A stretch of 64,000 nt of DNA from Anaerobutyricum hallii (GCF_900209925.1 NZ_LT907978.1:1733219-1797218); one strand, 5' to 3'; positions 16,321 through 25,948 are shown, numbered from the stretch's first letter. The notes: generated by a model not told the origin, from the sequence alone. Made by a program: numbers and translations.

Positions 16321-16513
16321 AGAGCAGTTTCCATACTTTCAAATGCCTCAGTTTCTGAGGTTTTATTGTCATGCCTATTTTCCGGGAGTCCATGAATTAT
16401 TGTAGCTTTCATACTGAAAATCCTATATACTCATGAATGGGAACAAAGAATTGAAAGTCCATAGTATACAGCTAACAGGACGCTCACTTTGTTCAATTAG
16501 GTCAAATCGCAAA

Positions 16514-16571
16514 TGGTGTAAACGAAGGGGCAGTTCACTGCAATGTCAAAACTGCTTTTTCGTTTACACCA
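16514..16571 (+). other. oriIS-like hairpin of element 1
   Basis: TGGTGTAAACGAA pairs with TTCGTTTACACCA around an inner GGGCAGT/ACTGC stem near the 3' end. The equivalent structure occurs in element 2 (19051-19110) with compensated sequence changes. Confidence 0.6.
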
Positions 16572-16861
16572 TCAGCGATTGTAACCTAAAGAATTGAACA
16601 AAATCGCTGCGCGATGGCCTGCCAAGGCTGTGGCGCAGTTTTCTACTTTTTCTAAAAAAGGCAGTGACAGGATTGTCCCAAGATAGTATTGTTAAAGCAC
16701 GACCTAAAAACAAACTTCAAACACGGGCTTAGTCCCAGCAACTGCCTATGAAAAGAATATCATCTTTAGGCTGCTTTCACAAGCAGTTTTATTTTGCAAA
16801 TGCGCCTCCATGATAGGTAGTTACTGTTATTATTACTACTTTTATTTCATGGAGGTTTTTT

Positions 16862-17713
16862 ATGTACGAATCATATATTAATAAAATCGAAGATGTCGGA
16901 AAGCTTAGAAATCTTAAGCCTAAAACTATTACGCTTTACCAGAAAAATGTTTCTCGTTTTTTGAATTACATCCAAAAAAATCCCGAAGAACTGACTTGCG
17001 AAGATGCCAGAAATTATCTTCTCCATTTACAAGGCAAAGGAGACAAAGCTTCTACACTTAACAATAACAATGGTTCGCTTGTATTTTTTTATAAACGTGT
17101 CTTAGGTAAGCTATGGGATGATAACTTAGTACCTAGAGCCATTAACGATTATGCTGTTCCGGAAGTTCTTTCTTTTCATGATGTTGAGAAACTTTTAAAT
17201 GCAACGGAAGATTTAAAATACAAAGCTATTTTTGCAATCATGTATTCCTCCGGCTTACGCATTTCAGAAGTATTACATTTGCACTATGAAGATATTTCAA
17301 GAAAAAATATGCAGATTTATATACGAGACTCTAAAACTCATACAGCTCGTTATGCACTATTGTCCAAGAGAGCTCTCGATATTCTTACTGAATATTGGTT
17401 CACTTGTGGAAGACCTACCGGAATTCTTTTTCCCAACAAGTGGACTGGTGAATATCTCACAACTTCCGGTCCAAGACTTGTTTTCAAAAAGTCTTTAAAG
17501 ATTGCCGGCCTTCCACACAGTATACGCATGCATTCTCTGCGACACAGCTATGCAACTCATCTTTTGGAAGATGGTGTTGATATAAGATATATTCAAACCT
17601 TGTTAGGACATCGTTCCCCTAAGTCCACCGAAATCTATCTTCATGTTAGCAACAAGGCATTATTAGGTGTTCAGAGCCCTTTTGATAAGAGAGCTGGTGA
17701 AATAAATGGTTAA
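16862..17713 (+). CDS. Tyrosine recombinase of IS91-like element 2
   Basis: The product is 283 residues with the same domain order as the copy at 14328. Catalytic residues are visible in SSGLRISEV (Arg), HSLRHSYATHL (His-x-x-Arg), LLGHRSPKST (His) and EIYLHVS (Tyr). The stop overlaps the transposase ATG. The gene appears intact. Confidence 0.88.
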   Translation: MYESYINKIEDVGKLRNLKPKTITLYQKNVSRFLNYIQKNPEELTCEDARNYLLHLQGKGDKASTLNNNNGSLVFFYKRVLGKLWDDNLVPRAINDYAVPEVLSFHDVEKLLNATEDLKYKAIFAIMYSSGLRISEVLHLHYEDISRKNMQIYIRDSKTHTARYALLSKRALDILTEYWFTCGRPTGILFPNKWTGEYLTTSGPRLVFKKSLKIAGLPHSIRMHSLRHSYATHLLEDGVDIRYIQTLLGHRSPKSTEIYLHVSNKALLGVQSPFDKRAGEING

Positions 17714-18857
17714 TCCTACAGTACAGGATATATTTCACCGGTTTTATCCACTCTATTTAGAGCAGTATTCTCCTTCTCCTCAGCAAGCAAAGGTGGCTCA
17801 TTGTATTATCAATTGCAAAACCGGAGCTTATGGTGCTAACGTACAATTCTGTGAAGACTGTGGACATCCACAGATTCACTATAATTCCTGTCGTAATAGA
17901 TGCTGTCCCATGTGCCAGGCGCTCCCAAAAGAAAAATGGATGGATAAACGTCGTGAAGATGTTCTCGAAGCTCCTTACTTCCATGTGGTATTTACAGTCC
18001 CACAGGAATTAAACTCTTTAATCTACAGCAACCAGCAACTTCTGTATGATGCACTGTATCATTCTGTTTCTGCAACTATCAATGAGTTAACAGCCGATAC
18101 AAAGCATCTCGGTGCAAGGGTGGGATATATTTGTGTGTTACACACCTGGGGATCTGAAATGAATTATCATCCTCATATTCATGTTATCCTTCTTGGCGGT
18201 GGACTGACTGCTAAAAATCAGTGGCGTGATAAAGGTGAAGAATTCTTCCTTCCGGTAAAAATTTTGTCAAAGCTGTTCCGTGGTAAATATATGGATGAGC
18301 TGAAACGCTTGTGGAATGAGAAGAAGCTTCAGTTTCATGGGAGTAGTGAAAAATATCGCAATCATTATGCTTTCAAAGAATTGCTGAATACCTGTTATGA
18401 AAAAGACTGGATTCCCCATTGCAAGAAAACCTTCAATGGGGCACAGTCTGTCATTAACTATCTCGGTAAGTATACACATAGAATTGCCATCAGCAATCAT
18501 CGTATCATTCGCATGGACGAAAATACTGTTACTTACTATGTGAAGGATTATCGTGAAGAAGGTAAATGGAAAGAATATACCATTTCCGGAATCGAATTTA
18601 TCCGCAGATTTCTTATGCATGTGCCGCCAAAGCGCTTCGTAAGAATTAGACACTACGGTTTACTTTGTACCAGAAGCAAGACCAAGCACATTACATTATG
18701 CCGAAACCTGCTTGGCTGCAAACAATATCTTTCAAAACTTAAAGATATGGAAGCACCCCAGATACTTGAAACACTCTATGGTATCAATGTCACTGTTTGT
18801 AAATGTTGTGGCGGACATCTTGGCAAACCACAGCAGAGAATACCTCTACGGATTTAA
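17706..18857 (+). CDS. IS91-family HUH (Y2) transposase, element 2
   Basis: The product is 383 residues, the same length as in element 1. It keeps the zinc-binding cysteines (CEDCGH, CRNRCCPMC), the HUH motif (NYHPHIHVILLGG) and the YLGKYTHRIA tyrosine pair. The ATG overlaps the recombinase stop. All key residues are present, so the element may be active. Confidence 0.92.
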   Translation: MVNPTVQDIFHRFYPLYLEQYSPSPQQAKVAHCIINCKTGAYGANVQFCEDCGHPQIHYNSCRNRCCPMCQALPKEKWMDKRREDVLEAPYFHVVFTVPQELNSLIYSNQQLLYDALYHSVSATINELTADTKHLGARVGYICVLHTWGSEMNYHPHIHVILLGGGLTAKNQWRDKGEEFFLPVKILSKLFRGKYMDELKRLWNEKKLQFHGSSEKYRNHYAFKELLNTCYEKDWIPHCKKTFNGAQSVINYLGKYTHRIAISNHRIIRMDENTVTYYVKDYREEGKWKEYTISGIEFIRRFLMHVPPKRFVRIRHYGLLCTRSKTKHITLCRNLLGCKQYLSKLKDMEAPQILETLYGINVTVCKCCGGHLGKPQQRIPLRI

Positions 18858-19050
18858 AGAGCTCTATTTATATTTTTTCAAAAACCTCAGCGATGAGGTC
18901 TATTTGTCGTGCCTTGATTTTGCAAAAAACAACCTGAAGTTTTACAATCCGCACAGGAACTTCATAATCTTCGTGAAAAGAGCAAGAATTGAAAGTCCAT
19001 ACAGATCGGCTACACAGACGCTTACTTTGTTCACTTTGGCAAAATCAAAC

Positions 19051-19110
19051 GCAGCGCAAACGAAAGGGCAGTTTTTCTATATTTCAAGACTGCTTTTTCG
19101 TTTACGCTGC
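19051..19110 (+). other. oriIS-like hairpin of element 2
   Basis: GCAGCGCAAACGAA pairs with TTCGTTTACGCTGC around a GGGCAGT/ACTGC inner stem, close to the 3' end of element 2. It matches the position and shape of the 16514-16571 hairpin. Confidence 0.6.
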
Positions 19111-19143
19111 TATTGATTGTAGCCTAAAGAAGTTTTGCATACG

Positions 19144-19635
19144 CTATTCTTCTAATATTTTTGTAGGGTTCGCATCCGTTACAAATATCATACTATCATA
19201 AAGCACCGCAGGAGGTTGAAACATTCGATAACTTGGAGGAAGAAATCGCATAATGATTGAGTAGCTTTCTCCAAGTGTTCCCATATAGGTGTATTCAGAA
19301 GCCTGCCTACCCAGTTCAGAATTTTCCGGGACTTTAGTAAAATCCAACCAACAAATATCAAATCCCGCCAGTTTTGCCGCCTTTGCTAAAGGGTCATGGG
19401 AATAAAACACCTGAATTGTACGCTTTTCACTTTCATTGTACTGGCGCATATAGGAGATAAGTTCTGCCATCTCTTCCGTTCTATAAATGGAAAATCCAAT
19501 CGCTGCAGCTGCTTCCTGTGCTGTCCCCTCACCGCCGTGTATATATCGGTTTACCTGCCCGCAGCCGCCGTAGTCACCTTCAAGGGCAAACGCCCTAACA
19601 CCATTATTTTTTACCATCTGCTTTATATTTTCCAC
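19144..19635 (-). pseudogene. Erythromycin-esterase-like remnant
   Basis: The frame is 163 residues, whereas family members are around 400. It starts in conserved sequence (VRAFALEGDYGGCGQVNRYI, where the ALEGD motif is near the active site), continues through a helical segment and then jumps to the C-terminal region (GFDICWLDFTKVP). An upstream in-frame stop removes the N-terminus, and a large internal part is missing. The family hydrolyses the macrolide lactone or related esters; this copy cannot be functional. It sits between IS91-like element 2 and bile island copy 2. Confidence 0.75.
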
Positions 19636-19749
19636 GAGTTCAGCATAAGCTAAAAACTCTTCTTGTCTTTTTATTCTTCATATCTGATAGCCCTTTATAA
19701 TGAATCAGTTCTCCTAAATATTTTTCTAGTCATTGCAATATAAAATTGC

Positions 19750-19827
19750 TTATACAGTCTCTCCCTTAAGAGTCCTGGTATTCTGGATAATATACAGAGC
19801 GACCAATATGACCATCATTATAGCGCA
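19750..19827 (-). pseudogene. Phosphatidyltransferase 3' remnant
   Basis: The last 26 codons of the gene intact at 5360-5932 remain here. All upstream codons, including the catalytic DG..AR motif, were removed by the deletion joining 19828 to the transporter end. Confidence 0.85.
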
Positions 19828-20867
19828 CTTTCCTTTTTTTTAGACATAAACCAATAAAATATAACACAAAATGCTAAAGCAAACACAACACCAAAAACAT
19901 TTTGAATCACTCTAAGACTAACCGCTCCTTGTAGTCCATAAGTCTCTGCAGCAATGGCTAAAGCACCAAATGTGTTAAATACTGCCTGCCAGCCATATTG
20001 TGCTGAAAATCCTACACCGATTCCACCAAGAATTCCTATATATGCATAGATTGACGAAGGAAGCAGAAAATATAATACTGTAAAACATATAACACCTGCA
20101 ATATTTCCGACAATCCTTTTACGGACTCTGTAGTGCATATCTTCCCTAAACGGCAAAATCGCGGACATGGCCGCAATACTAGCCCACATTGCACGTGGCA
20201 TATTACAAAGTTCTGCAATGCAAAGGACAATCGGTACGCATAAAATCTGACATATCTGCCATTTTGTTCTGGAAGAAGTGATATCAAATTCTTGTATCAG
20301 ATCTTTCAGATTTCTTTTATAAGTTTTGTTTTTATGATTTCGATAAAATACGAAGCAGGTAAGTGCTGCACCTAAAGCCATTCCGACTAATCGCGTCTGA
20401 TAGCTTTTTCCCGTAACATCATAACCATATGGCAGCAGATACCCAAGAACCAATGTAGATTGATTAAACATGAATGGATTATGGCATCCGAACAGAATCA
20501 ACACAGCCAGTGCCGCAATATTTAACAGCATTCCCAATACCGGTGAAAACTGATTTGCTAAATGCGGACATACAGTCATAATTACAAAGAACAAAGCCAA
20601 AAGCATCGTAGATTGTCCGGTGTGGATCCCCAGATCCGCATTCCGAAATACCATAAGGCATAATAAAACTACTACACCCACAATACTATTCTCATTTCCA
20701 AATAAGATACTGAAAATAGTAACAAATAAAAAACAAAATGCCATTGTAACAGCTATCTTCACCAGATATACCCACATATGATATGATTTTTCTTTCACTG
20801 TTTCACTCTTTTTCAACAGATTTTTAGAACCTGCCTGATTTAACTGCAATTCCTGATAAAATGTCAT
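19818..20867 (-). CDS. FUSC-family membrane transporter, copy 2
   Basis: The product is 349 residues and near-identical to 5922-6986. About six substitutions lie in or near membrane helices, including a Leu-to-Pro in GYLLPYGYD and a Met-to-Arg in LPFREDMHY, which could matter for function. The C-terminus ends KKKESAL because translation runs into the deletion junction. The family is proposed to export amphipathic or aromatic acids; its place behind a bile-linked two-component system suggests an efflux role in bile stress. It lies 31 bp after the kinase gene in the same operon. Confidence 0.8.
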   Translation of the reverse strand: MTFYQELQLNQAGSKNLLKKSETVKEKSYHMWVYLVKIAVTMAFCFLFVTIFSILFGNENSIVGVVVLLCLMVFRNADLGIHTGQSTMLLALFFVIMTVCPHLANQFSPVLGMLLNIAALAVLILFGCHNPFMFNQSTLVLGYLLPYGYDVTGKSYQTRLVGMALGAALTCFVFYRNHKNKTYKRNLKDLIQEFDITSSRTKWQICQILCVPIVLCIAELCNMPRAMWASIAAMSAILPFREDMHYRVRKRIVGNIAGVICFTVLYFLLPSSIYAYIGILGGIGVGFSAQYGWQAVFNTFGALAIAAETYGLQGAVSLRVIQNVFGVVFALAFCVIFYWFMSKKKESAL

Positions 20868-20898
20868 GTAATTCCTCCTCTATCTGTTTTTCTTAAAC

Positions 20899-21942
20899 TT
20901 ATATGGCCTCATCTTTCTGTATTGGAAGCTCTACAACAAATCTGCATCCACCATATTCACGGTTTTCTGCTTTGATTGTTCCTCCGGCACTATCTACAAT
21001 CCGTTTTACAAGTGCAAGACCTAGGCCATTTCCTTCTGCTTTATGAGATCCATCTACCTGATAGAACTTGTCAAATATTCTGGATTTTACATCATCCTCT
21101 ATTCCTGGTCCTTCATCTTCCAGAATGAACTTAACAGAATCCTGTTCTTGTTTCAGAAACATCGTAATTATCCCCTTTGAAGGGCTGAACTTAATCGCAT
21201 TATCCAAAAGATTTATCCAGATATGCATAAAAAGTCCTTCATTCCCAGTATATTTAACTTCCTCCAATTCTACCTGAAAACCAATTTCTTTTTCTGTCCA
21301 TTTTGTTTCCAATGAAAGAAATGCCTGGCGGATCTGTTCATCCAGACGATATTCTGTTTTTTTCATTGGTATATTCTGATTCTCTAACTTGGATAACAGC
21401 AAAATATTACCAACCAATCCGGAAAGTCTTTGGGTGTTAAATAAGATTTTTTCTACATATTCCTCTTGATCCGGAGACAGTTCTTCTCCCTGAAGCAGCA
21501 TTGTATATCCTTCAATGGCATTAATCGGGGTCTTAAACTCATGAGAAACATTAGATACAAAATCCATCTGCAGCACCTCTGTTGCACGAAGTTCTTTTGT
21601 CATAACGTTAAAACTTTGATAAGATTCTCCAACTTCTGCTATACGGCTGTTCGTTTCCAAATGCTGTTCAAAATCTCCCCGAGAAACTTCCTTCATTGCT
21701 TTACTAAGCCTAGTAATTGGTTCCAGTAACTTTGCATTAATAAAGGAAGTGATCAGCCCTGCAATCAATGTATTGAAAATCAAAAGCCAGCCAAGCACAG
21801 GTATGCTGCCCGGCAGATTAAAAAAATGATTCAAAAAAGCAAATAATAAAGCAGATATAACTGTTGAAAATACAAGTGCCAGCCAGATTGCACCAGTCAG
21901 ACAGGATCGGATCCGCAATCCTTTTTCTTTCTTTTGTTCCAT
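20899..21942 (-). CDS. Sensor histidine kinase
   Basis: The product is 347 residues. Two N-terminal membrane helices with almost no external loop (LALVFSTVISALLFAFL and LGWLLIFNTLIAGLITSF) are followed by a HAMP-like linker, the H-box FVSNVSHEFKTPINAIEGY with the phospho-acceptor His, and the ATPase N, G1 and G2 boxes. A short extracytoplasmic loop is typical of intramembrane-sensing kinases that respond to envelope-active compounds such as antimicrobial peptides or bile. The start overlaps the response-regulator stop. The truncated homologue in copy 1 has an identical C-terminal half. Confidence 0.92.
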   Translation of the reverse strand: MEQKKEKGLRIRSCLTGAIWLALVFSTVISALLFAFLNHFFNLPGSIPVLGWLLIFNTLIAGLITSFINAKLLEPITRLSKAMKEVSRGDFEQHLETNSRIAEVGESYQSFNVMTKELRATEVLQMDFVSNVSHEFKTPINAIEGYTMLLQGEELSPDQEEYVEKILFNTQRLSGLVGNILLLSKLENQNIPMKKTEYRLDEQIRQAFLSLETKWTEKEIGFQVELEEVKYTGNEGLFMHIWINLLDNAIKFSPSKGIITMFLKQEQDSVKFILEDEGPGIEDDVKSRIFDKFYQVDGSHKAEGNGLGLALVKRIVDSAGGTIKAENREYGGCRFVVELPIQKDEAI

Positions 21943-22613
21943 TATTTTTTCACCACCTTGTATCCAATTCCACGCATTGTTACAATTTCAAAATCCGGGT
22001 TATCTTTAAAACGCTCTCTGATTCTTCCTATATGTACCTCTATCGTATGTGGGTCTGCCTCCGTCTCGTATCCCCATACTTCATCCATCAACTGTTGTTT
22101 TGTAAATGTTCTGCCTGGCGAAGTTGCAAGCTTATATAAAAGCAGGAATTCTTTTTTAGGCAAAACAAGACTTTCCTTATCAGTTGTAACCGTCATTGCA
22201 TCATAATCAAACTCTGTTGAACCGATCACAATTTTGTGTTCATTCAGTATCTGTGCACGGCGAAGCAGTGCTCCGACTCTTAAAACCATTTCATTCACAT
22301 TTACCGGTTTTACCATATAATCGTCACTTCCCGAAAGAAATCCCTGGCGCATATCATCAAAGGAACCTTTCGCAGTGATCATAAGCACTGGTATCTGATA
22401 TCCTGCTGAGCGAAGTTCTGACACCAGTTCATAGCCATCCATAACCGGCATCATAATATCAGAAATGATCAGATCAATATATTCCTTATCCAATACTTCT
22501 AATGCCTGTGCTCCATCCGATGCACTTTTGACTTGATATCCATTCTTCTCAAGCACTTTTTGGAATAGCTGGCTTAATTCTTTATCATCTTCTACAATCA
22601 ATATTTGAAACAC
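21942..22613 (-). CDS. OmpR/PhoB-family response regulator
   Basis: The product is about 223 residues. The receiver domain has the acidic pocket (LIVEDDKEL), the phosphorylated Asp in ISDIMMPVMDGYEL and the Lys in DYMVKPVNV. The winged-helix effector domain includes EFLLLYKLATSPGRTFTKQQ and IEVHIGRIRERF. GTG at 22613 is chosen because AAGGAGG lies just upstream. It overlaps the kinase gene, confirming a two-component pair. Two 11-bp direct repeats upstream of the PLD gene (24132-24111) are the likely binding site. Confidence 0.92.
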   Translation of the reverse strand: MFQILIVEDDKELSQLFQKVLEKNGYQVKSASDGAQALEVLDKEYIDLIISDIMMPVMDGYELVSELRSAGYQIPVLMITAKGSFDDMRQGFLSGSDDYMVKPVNVNEMVLRVGALLRRAQILNEHKIVIGSTEFDYDAMTVTTDKESLVLPKKEFLLLYKLATSPGRTFTKQQLMDEVWGYETEADPHTIEVHIGRIRERFKDNPDFEIVTMRGIGYKVVKK

Positions 22614-22630
22614 GTTTTCCTTCCTCCTTA

Positions 22631-24064
22631 TTAAAACAGATACCTTGCCCATCCAAGCAGATGCTGTACCAAAAATATTTTTCTCTGACGTTTCTTTGTT
22701 AATTCGATTGGCTCTACATGATATGGATCACGATAGGTTCCATCTTCCAATACCTGGCGGGACACTCTTTCATATTCCATCATGCCCTCTTCCAACTGTT
22801 TATTAATATCTTTACTGCGTATTACAAGCATCAGTTCCGTATCCAGATATGCACTTCTCATGTCCATATTAAAGGAACCGATTACAGACAGATCATCGTC
22901 AATCAGAATACTTTTTCCGTGGTATGAATAACCGCCTTCATATTCCCAGATATTAATTCCTGTACTTAAGATTCTATTTCTGTTTTTCGCATAATCGGCA
23001 GACCCAAATGGATTCCCATTATTCGCAACTGAATTTGTCATGATAGAAAAATCTGAAACGTTCTCTGCAATCTCCTCCCATGTATTATACATCATATCAT
23101 TACAGATAATATATGGCGTGTGGATCTTCACACGATTTTTTGCATTTTTCATCAATTCTCCCAACTGATACCACACTACTGGTTCTTTGGAACCTGTGTG
23201 AATAGGATTTGACACTAATGCAATCTTTTCTGTCTCAAAAGTTTCGTCCGTGTAATCAGTATCGCAGATTCTTTCCTTATTCTCTTCAAAATATTTCTGA
23301 TAGCCGTTCTGCAGCTCTAAAACTGCGTTCTTTACAGATTTTCTATTTGCCAGTTTTTTATTGTCATGAAAATAATCACTGTCTTCCTGATTCCATATGG
23401 TTTCAAAATACTCTGACAACTGGTTAACTGAATTTTCTTTCTCAGGTTCATCGCAAACCACTAACACGTCTCTGTCATAGTTCTTATGTCCCGGAAAATC
23501 ACCCAGGAAATAATTGTATGTATTTCTTCCCCCAAGAATATATCTCTTTCCATCTGCAATCAAATATTTATCATGCATTCTACCCATCATTTTCCACGGT
23601 TTCAACGGATTGGCCTTATTATACAGTTTAATTTCAACATTCTCATGGGAAGATAATCCATAGAAATACGGATTTCCTTCCATATCAATCCAGCTCTCCA
23701 TTCCATCTACTAACAGACGAATATGTACACCTCTGTCTGCCGCATCATGCAGTGCTCCTAAAATCAATTTTCCACTTTCATCGGATTGAAATGCAAAAGT
23801 AGAAAGAATAATTTCCTTTTTTGCATTCTTAATCAAACGCACTCTTTGTAAAAGCGCTTCTGGATTCTTTTCTATGATTACTGCCCGTTCTGTATTTTCA
23901 CTGCATTCGTTCCATGACCCATTTTTTGTTTCTTTTTTGGTTGTATTGGACACTTCCGGCTGCTTTTTATATGCAACGCAGATTCCGAGCAATTCATAAA
24001 AAGCCACACATAAAAAAATTGCCAGTATAACAAGAAGGATTTTACATATTTTATGCTTTTTCAT
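22631..24064 (-). CDS. PLD-family phospholipid synthase (ClsC-like)
   Basis: The product is 477 residues. One N-terminal membrane helix (ILLVILAIFLCVAFYELLG) precedes two HKD catalytic motifs, HDKYLIADGKRYILGGRN and HGKSILIDDDLSVIGSFN, which form the phosphatidyl-transfer active site. The closest layout is the ClsC/YmdC type, which makes cardiolipin from phosphatidylglycerol and a second phospholipid. It is the first gene of the second transcription unit of the island, directly ahead of the response regulator (17-bp gap). It should raise anionic lipid content in response to the kinase signal. Confidence 0.85.
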   Translation of the reverse strand: MKKHKICKILLVILAIFLCVAFYELLGICVAYKKQPEVSNTTKKETKNGSWNECSENTERAVIIEKNPEALLQRVRLIKNAKKEIILSTFAFQSDESGKLILGALHDAADRGVHIRLLVDGMESWIDMEGNPYFYGLSSHENVEIKLYNKANPLKPWKMMGRMHDKYLIADGKRYILGGRNTYNYFLGDFPGHKNYDRDVLVVCDEPEKENSVNQLSEYFETIWNQEDSDYFHDNKKLANRKSVKNAVLELQNGYQKYFEENKERICDTDYTDETFETEKIALVSNPIHTGSKEPVVWYQLGELMKNAKNRVKIHTPYIICNDMMYNTWEEIAENVSDFSIMTNSVANNGNPFGSADYAKNRNRILSTGINIWEYEGGYSYHGKSILIDDDLSVIGSFNMDMRSAYLDTELMLVIRSKDINKQLEEGMMEYERVSRQVLEDGTYRDPYHVEPIELTKKRQRKIFLVQHLLGWARYLF

Positions 24065-24095
24065 TGTACATCACCTGATTCCTTTTTATTTCATA

Positions 24096-24132
24096 CTTAT
24101 ACAATACAAAGTCAATCTCAATTTAACCTCAA
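24096..24132 (-). promoter_or_regulatory. Candidate response-regulator box and promoter
   Basis: On the minus strand TTGAGGTTAAA (24132-24122) is followed directly by TTGAGATTGAC (24121-24111), two 11-bp direct repeats in phase. A TATAAG -10 element lies at 24101-24096 and there is no good -35. This is the usual design of a PhoB/OmpR-activated promoter and suggests autoregulation of the PLD-RR-HK-FUSC unit. Confidence 0.6.
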
Positions 24133-24284
24133 CAAAATTTATTTTTCATAAAAAATATGACCGGCTTCTTTTTAATGAAACAGTCATATTTTTATTCTAA
24201 TATATGAAGGAGCTTTTCTTACTCCGTTGTATTAATCACTATCCATGCAAAATCTTCTTTGTACAACAGACTGTTAGATATAGC

Positions 24285-24342
24285 AAAAACGGCCTTTCAA
24301 AAACAGTTAACTTCTAAATCAACTGTTTTTTGAAAGGTCGTT
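24285..24342 (-). terminator. Terminator after clsA-like gene
   Basis: A stem of about 20 bp (24289-24308 with 24321-24342, allowing wobble), with a 12-nt loop, is followed by TTTTT on the minus strand. It separates the bsh-synthetase-cls unit from the PLD-RR-HK-FUSC unit. Confidence 0.8.
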
Positions 24343-24353
24343 TCATCAGATTC

Positions 24354-25913
24354 TTATAGCAATCCAGCAAATAATCTCATAAATAATTGTCCCAGTCGCA
24401 AATATGCACTTCGTCCGGTTTGATATTGGTCTGTCACATCACGACATTCTCCCATCGTTCTTATCAGATCATTTTTTATTTCCACAACTGCCTGACAATC
24501 TGCCATAAAACAGCCGTTTTCAAAATGGTGATATAAACTTCGATAATCCAGATTAATTGTTCCACAAGTTGCCATACAGTCATCTGCCACACTCATTTTT
24601 GCATGGCAGAAACCAGGAGTCCACTCATAAACACGAACACCATGTTTAACTAATCCATGATAAAAAGAACGAGTTATATTATAAATGAATTTTTTATCAG
24701 GGATACCAGGTGTGATAATTCTTACGTCTACCCCTCGCTTAGCAGCCAGACATAACGCATGCGTCATTTCATCTGTTATGATTAGATATGGAGTCATAAA
24801 CCAACAATATTTTTCAGCTTTATTTATCATACTGATATAAACTTCTTCTCCTACTTGCTCATTATCCATAGGGCTGTCTGCATAAGGTTGAACAAACCCA
24901 GTTTGCTGTGCCGCATAATCATAATGGAAAAGATATTTACTAAAATCAGAATCATTAGCATCCTTATCACTTACTGCATTCCACATTTCCAAAAATGTCA
25001 CCGTAAGCGACTGAACAGCATCTCCTTCTAAACGAATACCTGTATCTTTCCACTGTCCATACGGGTGTGTGTAATTAAAATATTCGTTTGCTAGATTATA
25101 TCCACCTGTAAATCCGACTTTTCCATCAATAACTGTTATTTTTCTATGATCACGATTGTTCAAAAACAGATTTAAACCTGGCATAAACGGATTGAATACA
25201 CGGCAATGAATTCCTATTGCTTCCATCTTTTTCACAAAATCTGTGTTAATAAAGCCTATAGAACCCATATCATCGTAGAATACTCTAACTTCCACACCTG
25301 CTTTTACTCGCTCTTCCAGAACATCTTGAATCTTATGCCATGCTTCAGCGTCTTCTATCGCATGATATTCCATAAAGATAAACTTCTGTGCTTTCTCCAA
25401 ATCCTTAAGCTGTGCCTCTAGTCCTTTCACTGCTTTATCAAAATACACAATGTCCGTATTCTGATAGATTGGATACTGCGAATTTCTTTGTATGTAACTT
25501 GCTATATTTCCTGCTTTCGGAATTGTTTCTTTTATTTTGCTCAAACACTCCTGACTGTCCGGAAGCATTGGTAACAATTTGCTATCAATTTCTGCGTATC
25601 GCTCACGCATTTTATGTGTGCCACCATTCAAACCAATCAACAAATACAGGCCTACACCCATAATTGGGAAAATTAGAATTAAGATGACCCAAGGCATTTT
25701 CATAGAGGATGTCTTATTTGATGCGTACAATCCCAAAACCAAGATCCCACTCAAAATCCTTGTAAATAAATTTATGATTTCTGCATATTCATTCAAGCGT
25801 GTTACGATAGTAATAATAAAAATCACTTCCAGAAGAATGCAGATTATGGAAAAACACAGCCGTTTTACCCCATTTTTTGTTTTTGCTTTGCCTTCTAAAG
25901 TATCTTGTTTCAT
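24354..25913 (-). CDS. cls: Cardiolipin synthase (ClsA type)
   Basis: The product is 519 residues, the usual length. Two N-terminal helices (SIICILLEVIFIITIV and WVILILIFPIMGVGLYLLI) are followed by two PLD domains with HRKITVIDGKVGFTGGYN and HAKMSVADDCMATCGTIN as the HKD motifs. The enzyme condenses two phosphatidylglycerol molecules to cardiolipin in the membrane. It follows the alarmone-synthetase-like gene by 35 bp and ends at a terminator. Having two different PLD synthases in one bile operon suggests strong membrane remodelling, which is inferred. Confidence 0.9.
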   Translation of the reverse strand: MKQDTLEGKAKTKNGVKRLCFSIICILLEVIFIITIVTRLNEYAEIINLFTRILSGILVLGLYASNKTSSMKMPWVILILIFPIMGVGLYLLIGLNGGTHKMRERYAEIDSKLLPMLPDSQECLSKIKETIPKAGNIASYIQRNSQYPIYQNTDIVYFDKAVKGLEAQLKDLEKAQKFIFMEYHAIEDAEAWHKIQDVLEERVKAGVEVRVFYDDMGSIGFINTDFVKKMEAIGIHCRVFNPFMPGLNLFLNNRDHRKITVIDGKVGFTGGYNLANEYFNYTHPYGQWKDTGIRLEGDAVQSLTVTFLEMWNAVSDKDANDSDFSKYLFHYDYAAQQTGFVQPYADSPMDNEQVGEEVYISMINKAEKYCWFMTPYLIITDEMTHALCLAAKRGVDVRIITPGIPDKKFIYNITRSFYHGLVKHGVRVYEWTPGFCHAKMSVADDCMATCGTINLDYRSLYHHFENGCFMADCQAVVEIKNDLIRTMGECRDVTDQYQTGRSAYLRLGQLFMRLFAGLL

Positions 25914-25948
25914 ATATATTCCACCTTCCTACTTGCTCAGTTTTCACC

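Larger units (their letters stand above)
14066..16586 (+). mobile_element. IS91-like element 1 (tyrosine recombinase plus HUH transposase)
   Basis: The left end begins near AATTGAACAAAATCGC and is shared with element 2, as is the following CTGCGC...GCGCAG hairpin. Two overlapping genes follow, then a 3' end with a TTCGTTTACACC hairpin and GATTGTAACCTAAAG, also conserved in element 2. Element 2 starts immediately after, so the two are head-to-tail, as expected of rolling-circle transposition. Ends were set by comparing the two copies and are approximate. Confidence 0.75.
16587..19126 (+). mobile_element. IS91-like element 2
   Basis: It has the same gene pair and the same end structures as element 1, but is more A/T-rich and diverged throughout. 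It abuts element 1 on the left and the erythromycin-esterase remnant on the right. Ends were inferred by comparison with element 1. Confidence 0.75.
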
